From contig JASWJB010000395.1 in NCBI GenBank assembly GCA_032433595.1, positions 1 through 33,872 of the forward strand: a stretch of 33,872 nt of DNA, in the 5' to 3' direction. The notes beneath the pieces are model-generated. The model saw only the letters and a list, made by a program, of their open reading frames with translations. It was not told the origin of the DNA and did no database searches. Below, in pieces: positions 10,736 through 21,800 of this stretch (the first letter of the stretch is position 1; every line of letters starts with the position of its first letter). The stretch comes from Conoideocrella luteorostrata. Lineage: Eukaryota > Ascomycota > Sordariomycetes > Hypocreales > Clavicipitaceae. Both the position numbers and the translations under genes were made by a program.

Positions 10736-11218
10736 GTTAAATAACAGTGAGCTGAAACTTGTCTATGGATAATACATCTAGTAGTTCCCGTAACGACGAA
10801 ACATCCTTTTTGTGCTAATAAGAACCCTTTTTTTTATAATAATTGATTATTCTTAATTTATATAGCTTATGATGAATACCGATAGCTTGATATAGTACAT
10901 TCTATTATCATTCCAGTAGCGGGTGATGGCTCCAACTATTGCCGGGGAACCGACCGAAATGATTCGTGACAGGACATAGTATATCCGTGCTAATTTATTT
11001 CCTTCGGCGGCTAGTCAACGAGGAGCACAGGAGCAGCAACTTTTCAACAAGAAATCTCCATTTTTTCAAAACACAACAACAACTTGGTATTCCACCACTT
11101 CCTATTTGACAAATACCTGCTCAGTGCTATCAGAGCTTGTACTTTGCTAGTCCCCTTCAATGATCTTTGAGAAGTCGTTGTCTCTATTGGCTTCATCGAT
11201 TTCATCGTCAGTGTCTAT
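10736..11218. other. Noncoding region left of the first solo LTR
   Basis: This is AT-rich sequence with poly-T/A runs and no recognisable gene. Nothing here resembles an internal retrotransposon region, which supports reading the adjacent LTR as solo. Confidence 0.4.
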
Positions 11219-11458
11219 TGTCGTAATTTATAAGAGAGGTTTAAATTTGATTGCATTGATGGCAGGATCTGTGTTATAATAATGATGGAGGAAGAATTCC
11301 TCGTCTGACGGCCCTATCCAAATCCCCTATAAATACCCCCACAATCCGGGACGCCCTAGTCCCGGATTTCTGCCTTAGGCCTAGAGGCCGCGTAACCTTT
11401 CTCTCATAGCCCTTGTATCACCACATTCGCTCCACACACACACACGTGTAAACCAACA
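11219..11458 (+). mobile_element. Solo LTR (240 bp) with 5-bp target-site duplication TCTAT
   Basis: The element begins TGTCGTAATT and ends ACCAACA. It is flanked on both sides by TCTAT (11214-11218 and 11459-11463). It matches the LTR at 17642-17880 along its whole length: GAGAGGTT-AAATT, GCATTGATGG, GAAGAATTCCTCG, a shared TATA-like CCTATAAAT followed by CCCC, TAACCTTTCTCTCA, and a CA-repeat then GTGTAA-CCAACA. The TG-CA ends, internal TATA-like box and 5-bp duplication are those of an LTR retrotransposon LTR. There is no internal region or second LTR nearby, so it is a recombination product. Confidence 0.85.
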
Positions 11459-12051
11459 TCTATACTATAATGGGCCTCCCCGCGGTATACCAGACATTCC
11501 CCGTTACTGTCTGAGTTCCCTGATCCTGATCCTTATTTAAAGGTTTATTAGTTTCAAACCTACAAATCCAGTCCGTGGAAATTGCCTAGCGTACCTACCA
11601 CGCTACTAACTTGTAACGGGCTAGACCCGCGGTTGACTCAGTTGATACTCTCGCAAAGCATCGTCAGGATGTGGCGGGTCATTTGACCCCGCCGCTCGGA
11701 ACAACTGCATCGCTCGGCGGCTTGATGGAAGACTCCTTTTTCTCTTCCTCTCTAGCTTTGGATACTCGTTTATTACACGTGCGTGTGAGTGGATATATAG
11801 TTTGTCGAGGGAAAACACAAACCTACCTCGCACGTATACTAGGGTCTGACACACACCTAGTAACGCTCACGCGAGGCAGCGGAATTATAAAAAGGTAGGC
11901 ATGTGTGAACAACAACAGCAGCCAGTTAAGGTGCTTGAAGGTATAACATTAATTGCTGCTGCTGCTGCTGCTAGAGGTTGAAGTTGTCTGCTACTAGCTA
12001 GGTCTAAGATATCTAATATTTAAAGGGGTAAAAAGGTCACGTGACTAGTAT
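11459..12051. other. Noncoding spacer between inverted LTR copies
   Basis: No gene is supported; ORFs here are short and featureless. It contains a (GCT)6 microsatellite at 11955-11972 and several short palindromic words (GGGTCATTTGACCCC near 11678). TGTAACGGG at 11612 recalls the start of Gypsy-type LTRs, but no convincing end was found. Confidence 0.4.
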
Positions 12052-12386
12052 TCTTGTGTTCTGCTTCACAAGCGGATTATTTCTGCCCACATAATAGGTA
12101 CACGGGCTGTGAGAGAAAGGATACGCAACCTCTGGGCCTGGGGCAGGAATTCAGGACAGGCGTGTCTAAGATTGTAGGGGGATCTATAGGGGGATTTGGA
12201 CAGGGCCGTCAGACGAGGAATTCTTCCTCCATCATTAACGAAACACAGCTCTGACCATCAATGCAAACCAATTTGAACCTCTTCTGTGTCACACAAAAAA
12301 AGGCGTAGCCAGAGGCCACTTTTCATGTGTAGTTATGACCCTTAAATAGGCTCATATTTTCCTGTGACATCCTGTCTATTCCAACA
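12052..12386 (-). mobile_element. Third LTR copy, inverted and interrupted by extra sequence
   Basis: Read on the minus strand, the element starts TGTTGGAATAGACAGG at 12386. Then comes about 80 bp not found in the other copies. The family sequence then resumes (GAGGTTCAAATT, GCATTGATGG, GAAGAATTCCTCGTCTGACGG, CCAAATCCCCCTATA, CTTTCTCTCACAGCCCGTGTA) to about 12080. The 3' end is diverged or replaced, and no target-site duplication is visible. With 11219-11458 it forms an inverted pair about 0.6 kb apart. Confidence 0.65.
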
Positions 12387-13958
12387 CAAACTTGGCCAAC
12401 TATCACGATAGACTCAACCACGACAATGCATAGCTAGCATGGGCCTGCGGCCGATGCAAGTCGCCGACGCACTTCTTCTATTGCAGAAAGATCCAGCCGC
12501 GTCATCGGATAAGGCTCTGTATTATCCAACAATGACAGCGTAGATTACGTAGCCAGCGCACACCGCCAGGGTGGAGCATGCGCCCCTTTCCTCTGATGAA
12601 GAAGAGGGAGGTCTCTCTTTGGAAGGCATAATCATCAATAATACCATTGCCTGTGTGTATCAACCGATCAGACCCTTTCAATGCAATTACTGTGCAAGAC
12701 ATCGACGATAGTTTGAAAGCAAGCCAGGCAATCGAAAGGCAGAGTCCACTGCCCCGTCCAGTGGGGTTTCTCGTATTCACAACACTACCAGACCGGGCTG
12801 ATATTGCTATCTCGAGTTGCGACGGGTTATGGTCCGTCAAGCGTTACGCCGGTGGCAAAAGAATAGGCTCGTATTCGAATTTCTCCCAATTATTAGTGCT
12901 ATTGAATGCTCAATTCCTATTAAGCCTATCTATAAGCCGATACTATAGGACAAAATAAATTCAGCCTGAATTAATACGAATAATTCAAGTTATGGTCACA
13001 CGGCCCTACTAATTCGCCAACCAATCGCGGGTTCTGCACACACCCGCGACTCAGAAGCAAAAGGCTCCCCCCCCCCCCACACCCTTCCCCACTTCCTCAG
13101 AGTTAATGGGGCCTTTCACCTGATGTGCGACCCTGCAACCGTAAAGACTAGAAGAAAAGGCTTTAGTTGAGAGTGGAGATTATATGTGCTTTAAGTTAAA
13201 AGAAACTTATAACAAACGAAACTAGGATTATTACTCGGTTAAAATGCTCTTATTGAGTCAGTAGCTTAATAGCCAAGGCAAAGTGCTATAATCAAATGCA
13301 GCGCCGCCCAAAAGAAGCTTTCTGACTGGAATGAGAAACCGAGTTCAAAGAAATAACTTTAAACCAATGTTCAATAGAATCTCCTTGCTAGTCAGTCGCG
13401 TGTGCATATTGTGCACATCCACCTGGTAGAACAATAGTCCTAAGAATATAGCAAGATTTGCTCTAATCTCCATGAAAGACAAAACAAATTCAAAATTCAA
13501 GTCCTAGAGCTAGGTGGGTTTTGAGTTAGGATTGCTCGTCAAAATTTCTAGAAATACTTATACAGACTACCCTCGTAATCCCCATTTTATTATATTAAGA
13601 GTATACCTGCGGATGTCTGTAATAGACACACTATAGCGGTATTGCTGTCGCTTACACTCGTCTCCGACGCCAAGCCTATAGGCTTGAATCATGACACCCC
13701 TTGAAAGTATAATAACTACTTTAAGGATGTGGGTATAGGTCGAGGATAATAAGAATTTGCAAGAAAAAACTTCTAGTAGCTTTTAAAAAAAAATCAACAT
13801 ACGAAATATTTTCTATATTAAACACAAAGAGTTTACTCACTACTTAGACTCTTTCTTATTCTCTTTTCTATTTTAAGCTATTACTTATTTTCTTTATCTT
13901 CGTACAAGCCCTCGTCTTAAGGGCTAGCAACGTATTTCTTACTATACAAAAAGAATAA
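12387..13958. other. Intergenic region with an unsupported ORF pair and low-complexity tracts
   Basis: Overlapping open frames lie at 12647-12958 (plus) and 12502-12840 (minus). Neither shows a domain, a signal peptide or splice sites that extend it. The plus-strand reading changes frame at about 12690, so it may be a decayed coding fragment. A run of 12 C lies at 13067-13078. From 13740 to 13958 the sequence is AT-rich and probably contains the promoter of the gene at 13995. Confidence 0.4.
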
Positions 13959-13994
13959 TTGCTTTCCCAAGACCACATTCGCTCGTTGTTCACC

Positions 13995-14666
13995 ATGAGA
14001 AACATCTTGTGGATCTTTTTAACCGTTGCAAATCTTGCATTAGCAAGTTTCTTCTTCAATGATGAGGAACTCGCCAATTTGCCCCAGAAAGCTATTATTC
14101 GAGTGCAAAACAGCCTGAAGGAACCAGTTTATGGGGTAACAGTACTGCATAGGCACATGGACAGCAACGAAAACAAAACGTGGGATGAAATCAGTCCGTC
14201 AAAACTATCGGATGAAATGCAAGTTCATACTACAACGCCTTCTTGGAACGATGATTGGTGGAATGTAGTTTTCCTTCGCAAAAACGAGAATAACAAGAAA
14301 GTTATATGTTTTTCGGACCCACAAAATTTTCGAGGCCTTGCGGAACCAGCCGAATACCTCGCCAGAGCATTTATTGTGGCACTAGGGTTTGTTGGCGGAC
14401 CTGTTTCGGGCGGTTATATTTCGGCGACTCAATTTGTTTCTCAAGATACATCCAGCAATACGATTGGTTCGAAGAATAACCTTAAGAAACATAACCTTAA
14501 TGGAGACGACCTTGATAGAATTACAATAATCGAAATACGCGAAAACAAATCAGTGGTTTTTGTTTCACCATCAGGCCGCTCAGAAACACAATTTACATGT
14601 GTTAAGAAGAGTCTAAAGGAGATGAAGGAGTATTTAGAAGATTTAAACACCCATAATTGGCGCTAA
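13995..14666 (+). CDS. Secreted protein resembling the Up-regulated-in-Daf-2 domain family
   Basis: The product is 223 residues with no intron. The frame is open from 13959, but the ATG at 13995 places a typical signal peptide at the N-terminus (MRNILWIFLTVANLALA), so I chose it. The mature part has VQNSLKEPVYGVTVLHRH, then WDEISPSKLS, then DDWWNVVFLR and CFSDPQNFRGL. The order of an N-terminal V-x-N-x-L strand, a central DWW and a late DP-x-NFRG follows the pattern I associate with Up-regulated in Daf-2 (UpDF) proteins, which are widespread in fungi and of unknown function. The C-terminal third is charged, ending in a Lys/Glu-rich helix. The lone Cys residues are few, unlike most small effectors. 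Extracellular location is inferred. The family match is from motif memory only. Confidence 0.6.
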   Translation: MRNILWIFLTVANLALASFFFNDEELANLPQKAIIRVQNSLKEPVYGVTVLHRHMDSNENKTWDEISPSKLSDEMQVHTTTPSWNDDWWNVVFLRKNENNKKVICFSDPQNFRGLAEPAEYLARAFIVALGFVGGPVSGGYISATQFVSQDTSSNTIGSKNNLKKHNLNGDDLDRITIIEIRENKSVVFVSPSGRSETQFTCVKKSLKEMKEYLEDLNTHNWR

Positions 14667-14882
14667 TACTTGGAGTTACTAGTTGTAGGCAGTGTCTGCT
14701 CGTCTTGGATATATAGGCGTGGATGGTTGCCTAGAGTTTTGTGTTTTAGGAAGGGTTTTTAGCGAGGCCAAGCTTTGGTTACTCTTTTCCCTTTGCAAAA
14801 ATTTTATAGGATTTAGTTATAATAAATTTTATAGCACTCTTTGTTTTTAAAAAATTATTAAAAAAGAAGTTTAAGTTGGTAT

Positions 14883-15146
14883 TGTTACGGACTCGAGCCT
14901 AAGCTCGCGTCTGGTCAATGTTATAATCGCCCGAAATTATTACATTAGTGGGTACAAACGCCTTAAAGTGAGAACACGGTACTAGCCGCGGCTAGTCACC
15001 GCATAGTCCGTGCCTGCGATCAATAGAGATACTAGTAGGGCTTTCCCTGCAAGGAAAGGTACATACTGACAGTCCCAAGGAAACGACTTCGAGTGACTCG
15101 TCGACCTGCCTAATTAAGTAGTACTGTTTTGTGGATTAGCGTAACA
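14883..15146 (+). mobile_element. Possible LTR-like element (TGTTACG...CGTAACA)
   Basis: The stretch begins TGTTACGGACTC and ends GATTAGCGTAACA, so its outer 7 bases are a perfect inverted repeat with TG/CA ends, as in LTRs. The flanking pentamers (GGTAT and TGAAT) do not match, so there is no target-site duplication, and no second copy is present in the window. It could be a coincidence. Confidence 0.3.
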
Positions 15147-15365
15147 TGAATGCATTGGGAGTATGGGTCTTAATCTATTTGACATGTGCTTTCCTCGTGG
15201 CCGTCCGGGCAGATGGTTGCCGCCCCTGGTAAGTCAAAAGTCCTAAACTATCTGCAGATTCTAGAGAGGCTTAGTGTATGTACGGTTCAATTCACTTCTC
15301 CTATTTCTTTCTCCTTTTGTAGCTGTGGACTTCTAGTAGTCCGCTTAGCCCGCCTCGGGCGCTAA
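15146..15365 (+). CDS. Possible two-exon small secreted peptide (41 residues)
   Basis: The ATG at 15146 opens a signal-peptide-like sequence (MNALGVWVLIYLTCAFLVAVRA, shown to residue 22) followed by DGCRP. A canonical donor GTAAGT sits at 15229. A polypyrimidine stretch ends in TTTTGTAG at 15322, giving a 94-bp intron. Exon 2 (15323-15365) then reads CCGLLVVRLARLGR and stops. All three mature Cys residues lie within a few positions of each other. The gene has no homologue that I recognise. It may be a genuine tiny secreted peptide, the start of a decayed gene, or chance. The ATG overlaps the end of the LTR-like stretch. A hairpin (CTTAGCCCG / CGGGCGCTAAG) covers the last codons. Confidence 0.35.
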
Positions 15366-16334
15366 GTAGATTCTTTGTAAAAAGGAACTTCTGTAACTTC
15401 CATAATTATACCAAAAAGTGATGGATAAAGTACCTTTAGTTTACTAGACTCTGTTAGTCTACTAGACCGCGGACCTATCCACTAAGCCTCTCTGAAATCC
15501 ATGAAAAAGGACAACACAACGAGACTCTTTACACTCTGGAGCAAATATCCAGCAGGAACATATATCAAGCATAAGAAATGCAACGCACTATTAGCTTATC
15601 TCCAGCAAATAGCAAAGATACACTCAGCGCCAGCCCTTAAATTTTCCAAACCACTTGCCGTTGATTAATGGAAAATTAACAAGGCTACGAGGATTACCAG
15701 TTCCGACGACCATCACATGTATATGCATGTGAGAAGCATGAACTAGAGGTTGGCCATTTTTCCGTTTCCTTCCTAGACCGGCTATAGGTTGTTACCCCAC
15801 GAAATGTGGCTAGTATTAATTACACTCCAGTTTACCGCGTGAGCCACTATTACCTTCCGTTTAGCATATTTTTCATATGCGCAGGAGTATATTTAGGGAA
15901 TGTAATATCTGCCATCACAATTATGTCCCAGCTACGGTGCCAATTGGATCGATTCAAAGGCTTTTGTATTTGTGTTAAGGAAACTATGCCCTAGTTCTCT
16001 ATCCTAATTTTATGCAAGTGTTCTAGAAGTAGAGTTGTATTAGCCAGCAGTAAACACTCGCGCGAAAATGGAAGGTGTCAGTATTGTAATCATGCTCACC
16101 GTATATCGGATTTGCAACATAGTAGTGTTTGCCTTTTGCCTGCTGTTTGGCTGTAGGAAAATACCCACCGGTACAATAAGGACAGGAAAGCTTTTGAATC
16201 CATAAATTGGGAAAAATACACACCACCATAATTACACGTTTTGCATGTCCTATGTCCCGCCAACCTTGTAGTTACGAAATTGCAACTCACGGTAAATTAT
16301 TATTTATTTTAAGAACTAAAATATTTCTCGAGAC
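15366..16334. other. Noncoding region upstream of the subtilisin pseudogene
   Basis: Short ORFs at 15806-15994 (plus) and 16023-16290 (minus, two frames) show no domain and no consistent splicing. The minus-strand frames contain CPYC- and CKTC-type words but nothing I can name. The palindromic ACATGTATATGCATGT near 15715 is a simple hairpin. Confidence 0.4.
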
Positions 16335-18740
16335 ATGATTCAGCTTTCATTGATTCTATTCGCTCTTACGATTGTGACTGGAGCAGTTGCTTCATGGTAT
16401 GGCGTAAAAGAACACGGAAATGTAGTTCCAGATGCTTCCATCTTTGAGCTCGAAGATGATTATGTAAGCAAACCGATACTCACGTTGATGAATCTAGCCT
16501 ACAAGTCTTCAAGCCATCACTATACTACAGAAGAACTAACGTCCAGGCTCGCTAACGTTCTGCATAATGAACATGCCAATTTTTACGCAAATCTTGGTTC
16601 ACAGAGCAAACTGCGTATGGAATTCAACTACAAGCATTTTAAAGGTGAATATTGCAGAGTTACCCCACGTTAAGAACATTTGGCCAATTCGAGTCCACGA
16701 TAGGCCCAACCCTACTATTGAATGGCGAAATAGTGGGAATTGGCCTGGAGGTAACAGTTCTCTTGTCGTTACTGAAGAGGGAAGCTTTGCACCACATTTC
16801 ATGACGCAAGTTGACAAGTTGCATATTCGTGGTATCACTGGCAAAGGCACAAAAATCGCTATCATTGATACTGGTGTAGGCTTCCAATAATACTGTATAT
16901 GCTGGCCAAAGATATGTTGTTAACAGCTTGCCTGCTTTATATGGGTTGATTACAATCACCCGGCGCTCGGAAATGGTTGCTTTGGTGAGGGTTGCCTCGT
17001 TGCATTTGGTACCGATCTAGTCGGTGATGCGTACCCTTCCGGTGAACCAAAAACATAAAACGATCCAATGGATTGTTGGGCCATGGCACCCATGTTACGG
17101 GAATTCTCGCTGCACAACCAAACGCGCTCGGGTTTTCTGGCGTCGCCCCTGATGCAACACTCGGAATATATAAAGTCTGTGGCTGTGTCGGGGGAACGGC
17201 TGATGATGTTCTCATTGCTGCATTTAACAAGGCATTTGAAGACGGGGCAAACATCATAACAGCCTCTCTTGGAGCCTTTAGTGGTTGGTCTGGATCACCT
17301 TTCTCGGTTGTTGGCTCTCGCATTGTGGGCCAAGGAGTTCCCTGCACACGTGCTATTGGTAATGCTGGTTCTGCCGGCCTCTTTACTGCTAGTTCCGCCT
17401 CAGATGGAAAGAATGTTGCAGCTATTGATTCCTTTGACAGTATTACAACACCAATCCTTTTCACTTAGTCGAATGTCTCCTTTAGTGGGGGTCCCTCGGA
17501 GTCTTTCAGATACATTCCCGGCCAGCCCAATGATTGGAGCCACATGGCATTGCCACTTTGGGCCGGCAGCTTGGATATAAATAATCCGGATGATGCTTGC
17601 AAGCCTTATCCGCATAGCACCCCCGCTCTAAACGATACTGTTGTTGGAATTGATAGGAGAGGTTCAAATTTGTTCGCATTGATGGGACGAGCTGTGTTAC
17701 TCTGATGATGGGATGAAGAATTCCTCGCCTGACAGCCTTGTCCAAATCCCCCTATAAATCCCCCTAGCATCTAAGACACGCCCGTCCTGAATTCCTGCCT
17801 TAGGCCCAGAGGCCACGTAACCTTTCTCTCACAGCCCGTGTATCCACACATCCATCCACACACACACGTGTAATCCAACAACTGTTGCTTTGATACACAG
17901 AGGGAATTGCACATTTAGTTAAAAAGCAGCCAACGCTGTTGCTAAAGGAGCAAAGTATATTATGATATACGACAATGGTACTAGCCTGATTGGGCCTACC
18001 GTTGGAGACGGTGCAGAGCTTTCTGCTATTGGTATGGTTGAGAGAGACGTTAGGGAGGCTTGGTTGAAGCAGCTGACGTCCGGAAAGACTGTTGTTCTGC
18101 AGATGTCGGACCCGTCAGTCAGTCCAAAGCAAGTCAGCAATTATTATAACACCCGAACAGGAGGTGCTTTAAGCACCTTTACCTCTTGGGGTCCAACATT
18201 TGAGTTGGATACGAAACCTCAACTTGGGGCTCCAGGCGGAAACATATTGTCCACGTTACCGCTTAAGCAAGGCGGTTATGGTGTTTATTCTGGGACATCT
18301 ATGTCTACTCCATTTTTGGCAGGTGTTGTGGCTCTTGTTGGACAGGTACGGGACACGTTGGATCCGGGTACAATCCAAAGCGCTCTTATTACGAGCACAC
18401 GCCCCCAAGTATTCAATGATGGCAACAAATTCTGTCCCAACGTCCTTGCCCCGGTGCCACAGCAGGGTGTTGGACTCGTCCAGGCTTATAGCGCCACCTA
18501 CGCACTATCTCCAGTGACGCCGACGAGCCTGTCTTATAACGATACGGATCATTTTGCGAACCACATGAGTTTCCAAATAACTAACAATGGTAGAAAAACA
18601 ACAGCCTACGAGATCTCCGATCAATATGCCGTTACTGTTTATGCTCTCGCTAAAGGATCTACTCACATACAGAGTTTCCCTAGCGAGATGGCTAATCGAC
18701 AGCTTTCACGAGTCACGTTGTTGGCTCTTGGCGCAAGTTT
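16335..18740 (+). pseudogene. Subtilisin-like serine protease (S8 family) pseudogene
   Basis: The start encodes a signal peptide (MIQLSLILFALTIVTGAVA) and a propeptide. All catalytic landmarks survive but in different frames: Asp in IAIIDTG (16867-16869), His in GHGTHV (17082-17084), and Ser in GTSMSTP (18298-18300). DYNHPALG and AIGNAG are also seen. The layout fits large fungal S8A proteases of the minor extracellular (Vpr-like) type. Lesions in order are a frameshift with probable deletion near 16647; an intron relic 16876-16944 whose acceptor reads GG instead of AG; TAA at 17056; a 1-nt loss near 17077; TAG at 17466; a solo LTR at 17642-17880; TAA at 17920; and loss of the 3' end around 18740. 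The three nonsense codons are each one C-to-T change from CAA or CAG. Not functional as read. Confidence 0.88.
17642..17880 (+). mobile_element. Solo LTR (239 bp) inserted in the subtilisin pseudogene, TSD ACTGT
   Basis: The LTR runs TGTTGGA to TCCAACA, a perfect 7-bp terminal inverted repeat. It is flanked by ACTGT at 17637-17641 and 17881-17885. Removing the LTR and one ACTGT restores the subtilisin reading across the junction (LNDTVALIHRGNC), so the empty site is known from the sequence itself. It is the same family and orientation as 11219-11458. An internal TATA-like CCTATAAAT lies near 17751. Confidence 0.9.
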
Positions 18741-18810
18741 AGAGATTCCATACAATATTTTCACTCGCATCATTCAGATTTGCGCTGTGGCATCTCTTAC
18801 AACCCGCCTC

Positions 18811-21800
18811 TCAAGCATTATCTGGGCAACAGATCTTTTGCACAAACCCATCGGCCATAGTGACGACAGTGTCCAACGTTTCCGTCTGCTTGCCAATGAC
18901 GCTCAATCTATGTGCGATAGCCAGGACAGTGTAACCTTGAGCCGAGAACTCTTTATCAATCATCTCATGGATCAATGACTCCGTTGCGGTATCAAGTGAT
19001 GACGTTGCTTCGTCGAGAAGTAGAATTGGTCTGCAATCATTTCCCATAATAGATTTCCGGACCAAGGCCCTGGAGAGTCCAAAAAGCTGTAGCTGGCCCG
19101 CGGATAATACCGGGAGTTCCGAAATCTTGCGATCTAGAGTAAATTTAATGTCGGTTGAAGAACCACGTACGACTTCCCAAACGCCAGTTTTTCGCAAGGC
19201 CTCCACAATGTCGGCTTCTGCGGCTTCATCACTTGGGTCAAGACAAAATCTCAGTGAGAGATCAGGCAAAAGCAATGGCTCTTGAGGCACAGTGATGAAG
19301 CATCGCTGACGGATCACATCCCTCGGCACACGACTAAGATCAATACCGTCCACCCTTATGTTGCCGGTAGTATCGACTAGACGCAGCAGCGAGAGAAGAA
19401 TTGTGCTTTTACCACTAGATACGGCGCAATTAGTGAGAATTCATGAGACAAACATGGTATGTATCACTTGAGAACCTGTATGGGTCTTTATTCACGTTGC
19501 TTACCTTCCCGTGCGACCGCAGAAAACAGCTTTTTGACCACTTTTGATGTTTAAAGAAATATGGCGCAATGCTAAACTTCCCTCACTAGTTTCTCACTTC
19601 CTGTCAATCGTTTGCTTAAGATTAAGTCTGCGATGATTCGAAAACTTACGTGTAGCTCGCTGTGACATTCTTCATCACTAGCTTTCCCCTCCGTGGCCAA
19701 GGCTCTTCCGGAACGTTGTTCTCCCACGGCTGGCCCTCACTTTCGATGTCCTCTTCAAATGCTTTGAGGCGCTCAATTGCTCCTAGGGAGACCTCAAAGT
19801 CGGCCCATGACTCGACAAGCCTCACGATTGTCGCATTAGCAACGACTATAACATTCAGGGCGACGCCGACAGCGGCACCACTCATAGAGCCTCTGAGGAA
19901 TAATGCTAGCGAAATCACGGTGAGTGAGATCGCAGCAACCAACAGATCAAGGATCAGATTGAGCCATCGTTGCAAACAGGCTAGGAGATACATTGGATTC
20001 TGTGAAAAATCCAAGGCGTCGTCTAGTGTCGACTGATAAAACTCTTGCCAACCAAATGCACGGATCGTTGTCAAACCTTCCACCTGATAGGCGCGGGTGG
20101 TAATTAGCGGGCAAATTACGTTGTAATACTCAAATAAAGATGGGAAATTGCTCACTGTCTCTACAATATGGGACAAGACGCGGGATCTTGCCGCGAGCTC
20201 CCTGGCCCTCACTTGGCGTGAGGTCTGAAAATAGAACCTCGCGACAAACCAAACCACGACAGCGCCGACTGGTAGGGTTAAAATCAATAGCTTTTGTACA
20301 CTAAGTAGCAGAGTTATCTGCACCAAAAGCTTAAAAATTTCTATAAAACGCTTAGCAAATCATAAAAGATCTGATCTGACGTACATACGGTTACTGAATG
20401 CTTGAAACGCCCCGGGAAGGTCTCGGTCCACAAACTGAATGTCTTGCGTGAATCTGCAACTTTGTGAGTCACATCATTTAAATGGTCACGGCTTCGAGAA
20501 GACGTACCGATTTAGAGTAACACCGAGATCTGTTGTCGAAAAGAATGCAAGTGGTGCCCTTAGAGGTAGGCAGTTAGCTCGGAGCCCCATCGAAGTGGTC
20601 CAAAAGACCGGACATACTCTACAATACAGCGCAGTAACCCGGCATGAAGACTGAATCCTGATCTGGGTGTGACGAGCATATAAGTAGACCTAACGATATG
20701 TTAGCAGACAGGTGATGATGGCAATGAAAGCAACTAACCACATAGTTCCGTTTGTGGCTGTCCAAGCGCAGAGAGCCAGCACGCCGTAAACCAACATGTA
20801 ATGCCATTCGGCAGATTGATCTGCATCCGTCCAGCGTTTTAGCCAGTAATGCGGGAACGTAATGAAGAACGAATATGTTGCAGTGCAACTTATCATGAAC
20901 AGCGCATTGAAAGTTCCTGAGGATCGGAAATAAAAGCCTTGCTCAAAGTTAACAGAAAGTCTAAAACCCCCAGAATGTGTATCTCTTCGTTTGGCTCACC
21001 ATATAACGAAAAATTGCCCGTGTCACGATTCAAATAAGTTGTAATATCCTTTTCTTCGGCTCGCTTCTGCCGCATTTCCATATGTTGAATGCGAGAGTTG
21101 GGAAGCAAAGAGGTTGGTTTGTCATCGGAGAGGATTTTGCGGCTCGCTTCTGGAGTCGACTTCAGTTTGGACCAGTGACAATGTTCTTTGATACGACTCT
21201 TTTCGACAATTATAACAACATCGGACAATTTGAAATAATGCGCTAGATCATATTAATATACATTCGTATGGGTACAAACTGTAGAGAGCGGGAGATCATA
21301 TTGAGTCAGTAACTTACTGGCACTAGATATCCAAAAGACGGTCGTTTTCCTCTGGCGGAATACCCCATCAAGTCCGAAGAGGTTTTTTACCATCTGATCT
21401 TCAGTTCTGCCATCTAGAGAACTGAAGGGATCGTCAAGAACAACTATGTCGCATTTGGCGTAGAGCATGCGAGCAATGGCCTAGATACTGGTTAGATCCT
21501 TAATTGATTTTTTGGGAAGGCTATAAGCGCTTCATGGCTAATTATTCGATCGAACTTGGACACTTTGTATGTTCATCGGCTAAAAAAGGCCGATGGGTTT
21601 GTAGGGGAGACTTACTATTCGCTGTCGTTGTCCACCGGAGAGGTTCAAGCCACGACTACCAATCTCAGTCTTATCGCCCAGTGGTAATTGCTCCATATCA
21701 TGCACTAAACATGACGTGAAAACGGCTTCTTCGTATCGGGATTTGTCTAAGCGAGTTGCAAAGTTACAGATCACGTTCTGTATCGAGCCATTGGGCAGCC

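Noticed and set aside
11612..11777. Possible Gypsy-type LTR (TGTAACGGG...TTACA)
   Set aside because: Only 5 bases of terminal inversion, no target-site duplication and no second copy in the window.
12502..12958. Overlapping ORFs of 103 and 112 codons
   Set aside because: Mutually antisense, no recognisable domain, and frame continuity is poor at both ends; kept only as part of the intergenic description.
15806..16290. Short plus- and minus-strand ORFs upstream of the subtilisin
   Set aside because: No consistent splicing, signal peptide or domain; hydrophobic runs fit AT-rich random translation.
17919..18140. Antisense ORFs over the subtilisin and ABC genes
   Set aside because: Shadow frames of recognised coding sequence with no features of their own.
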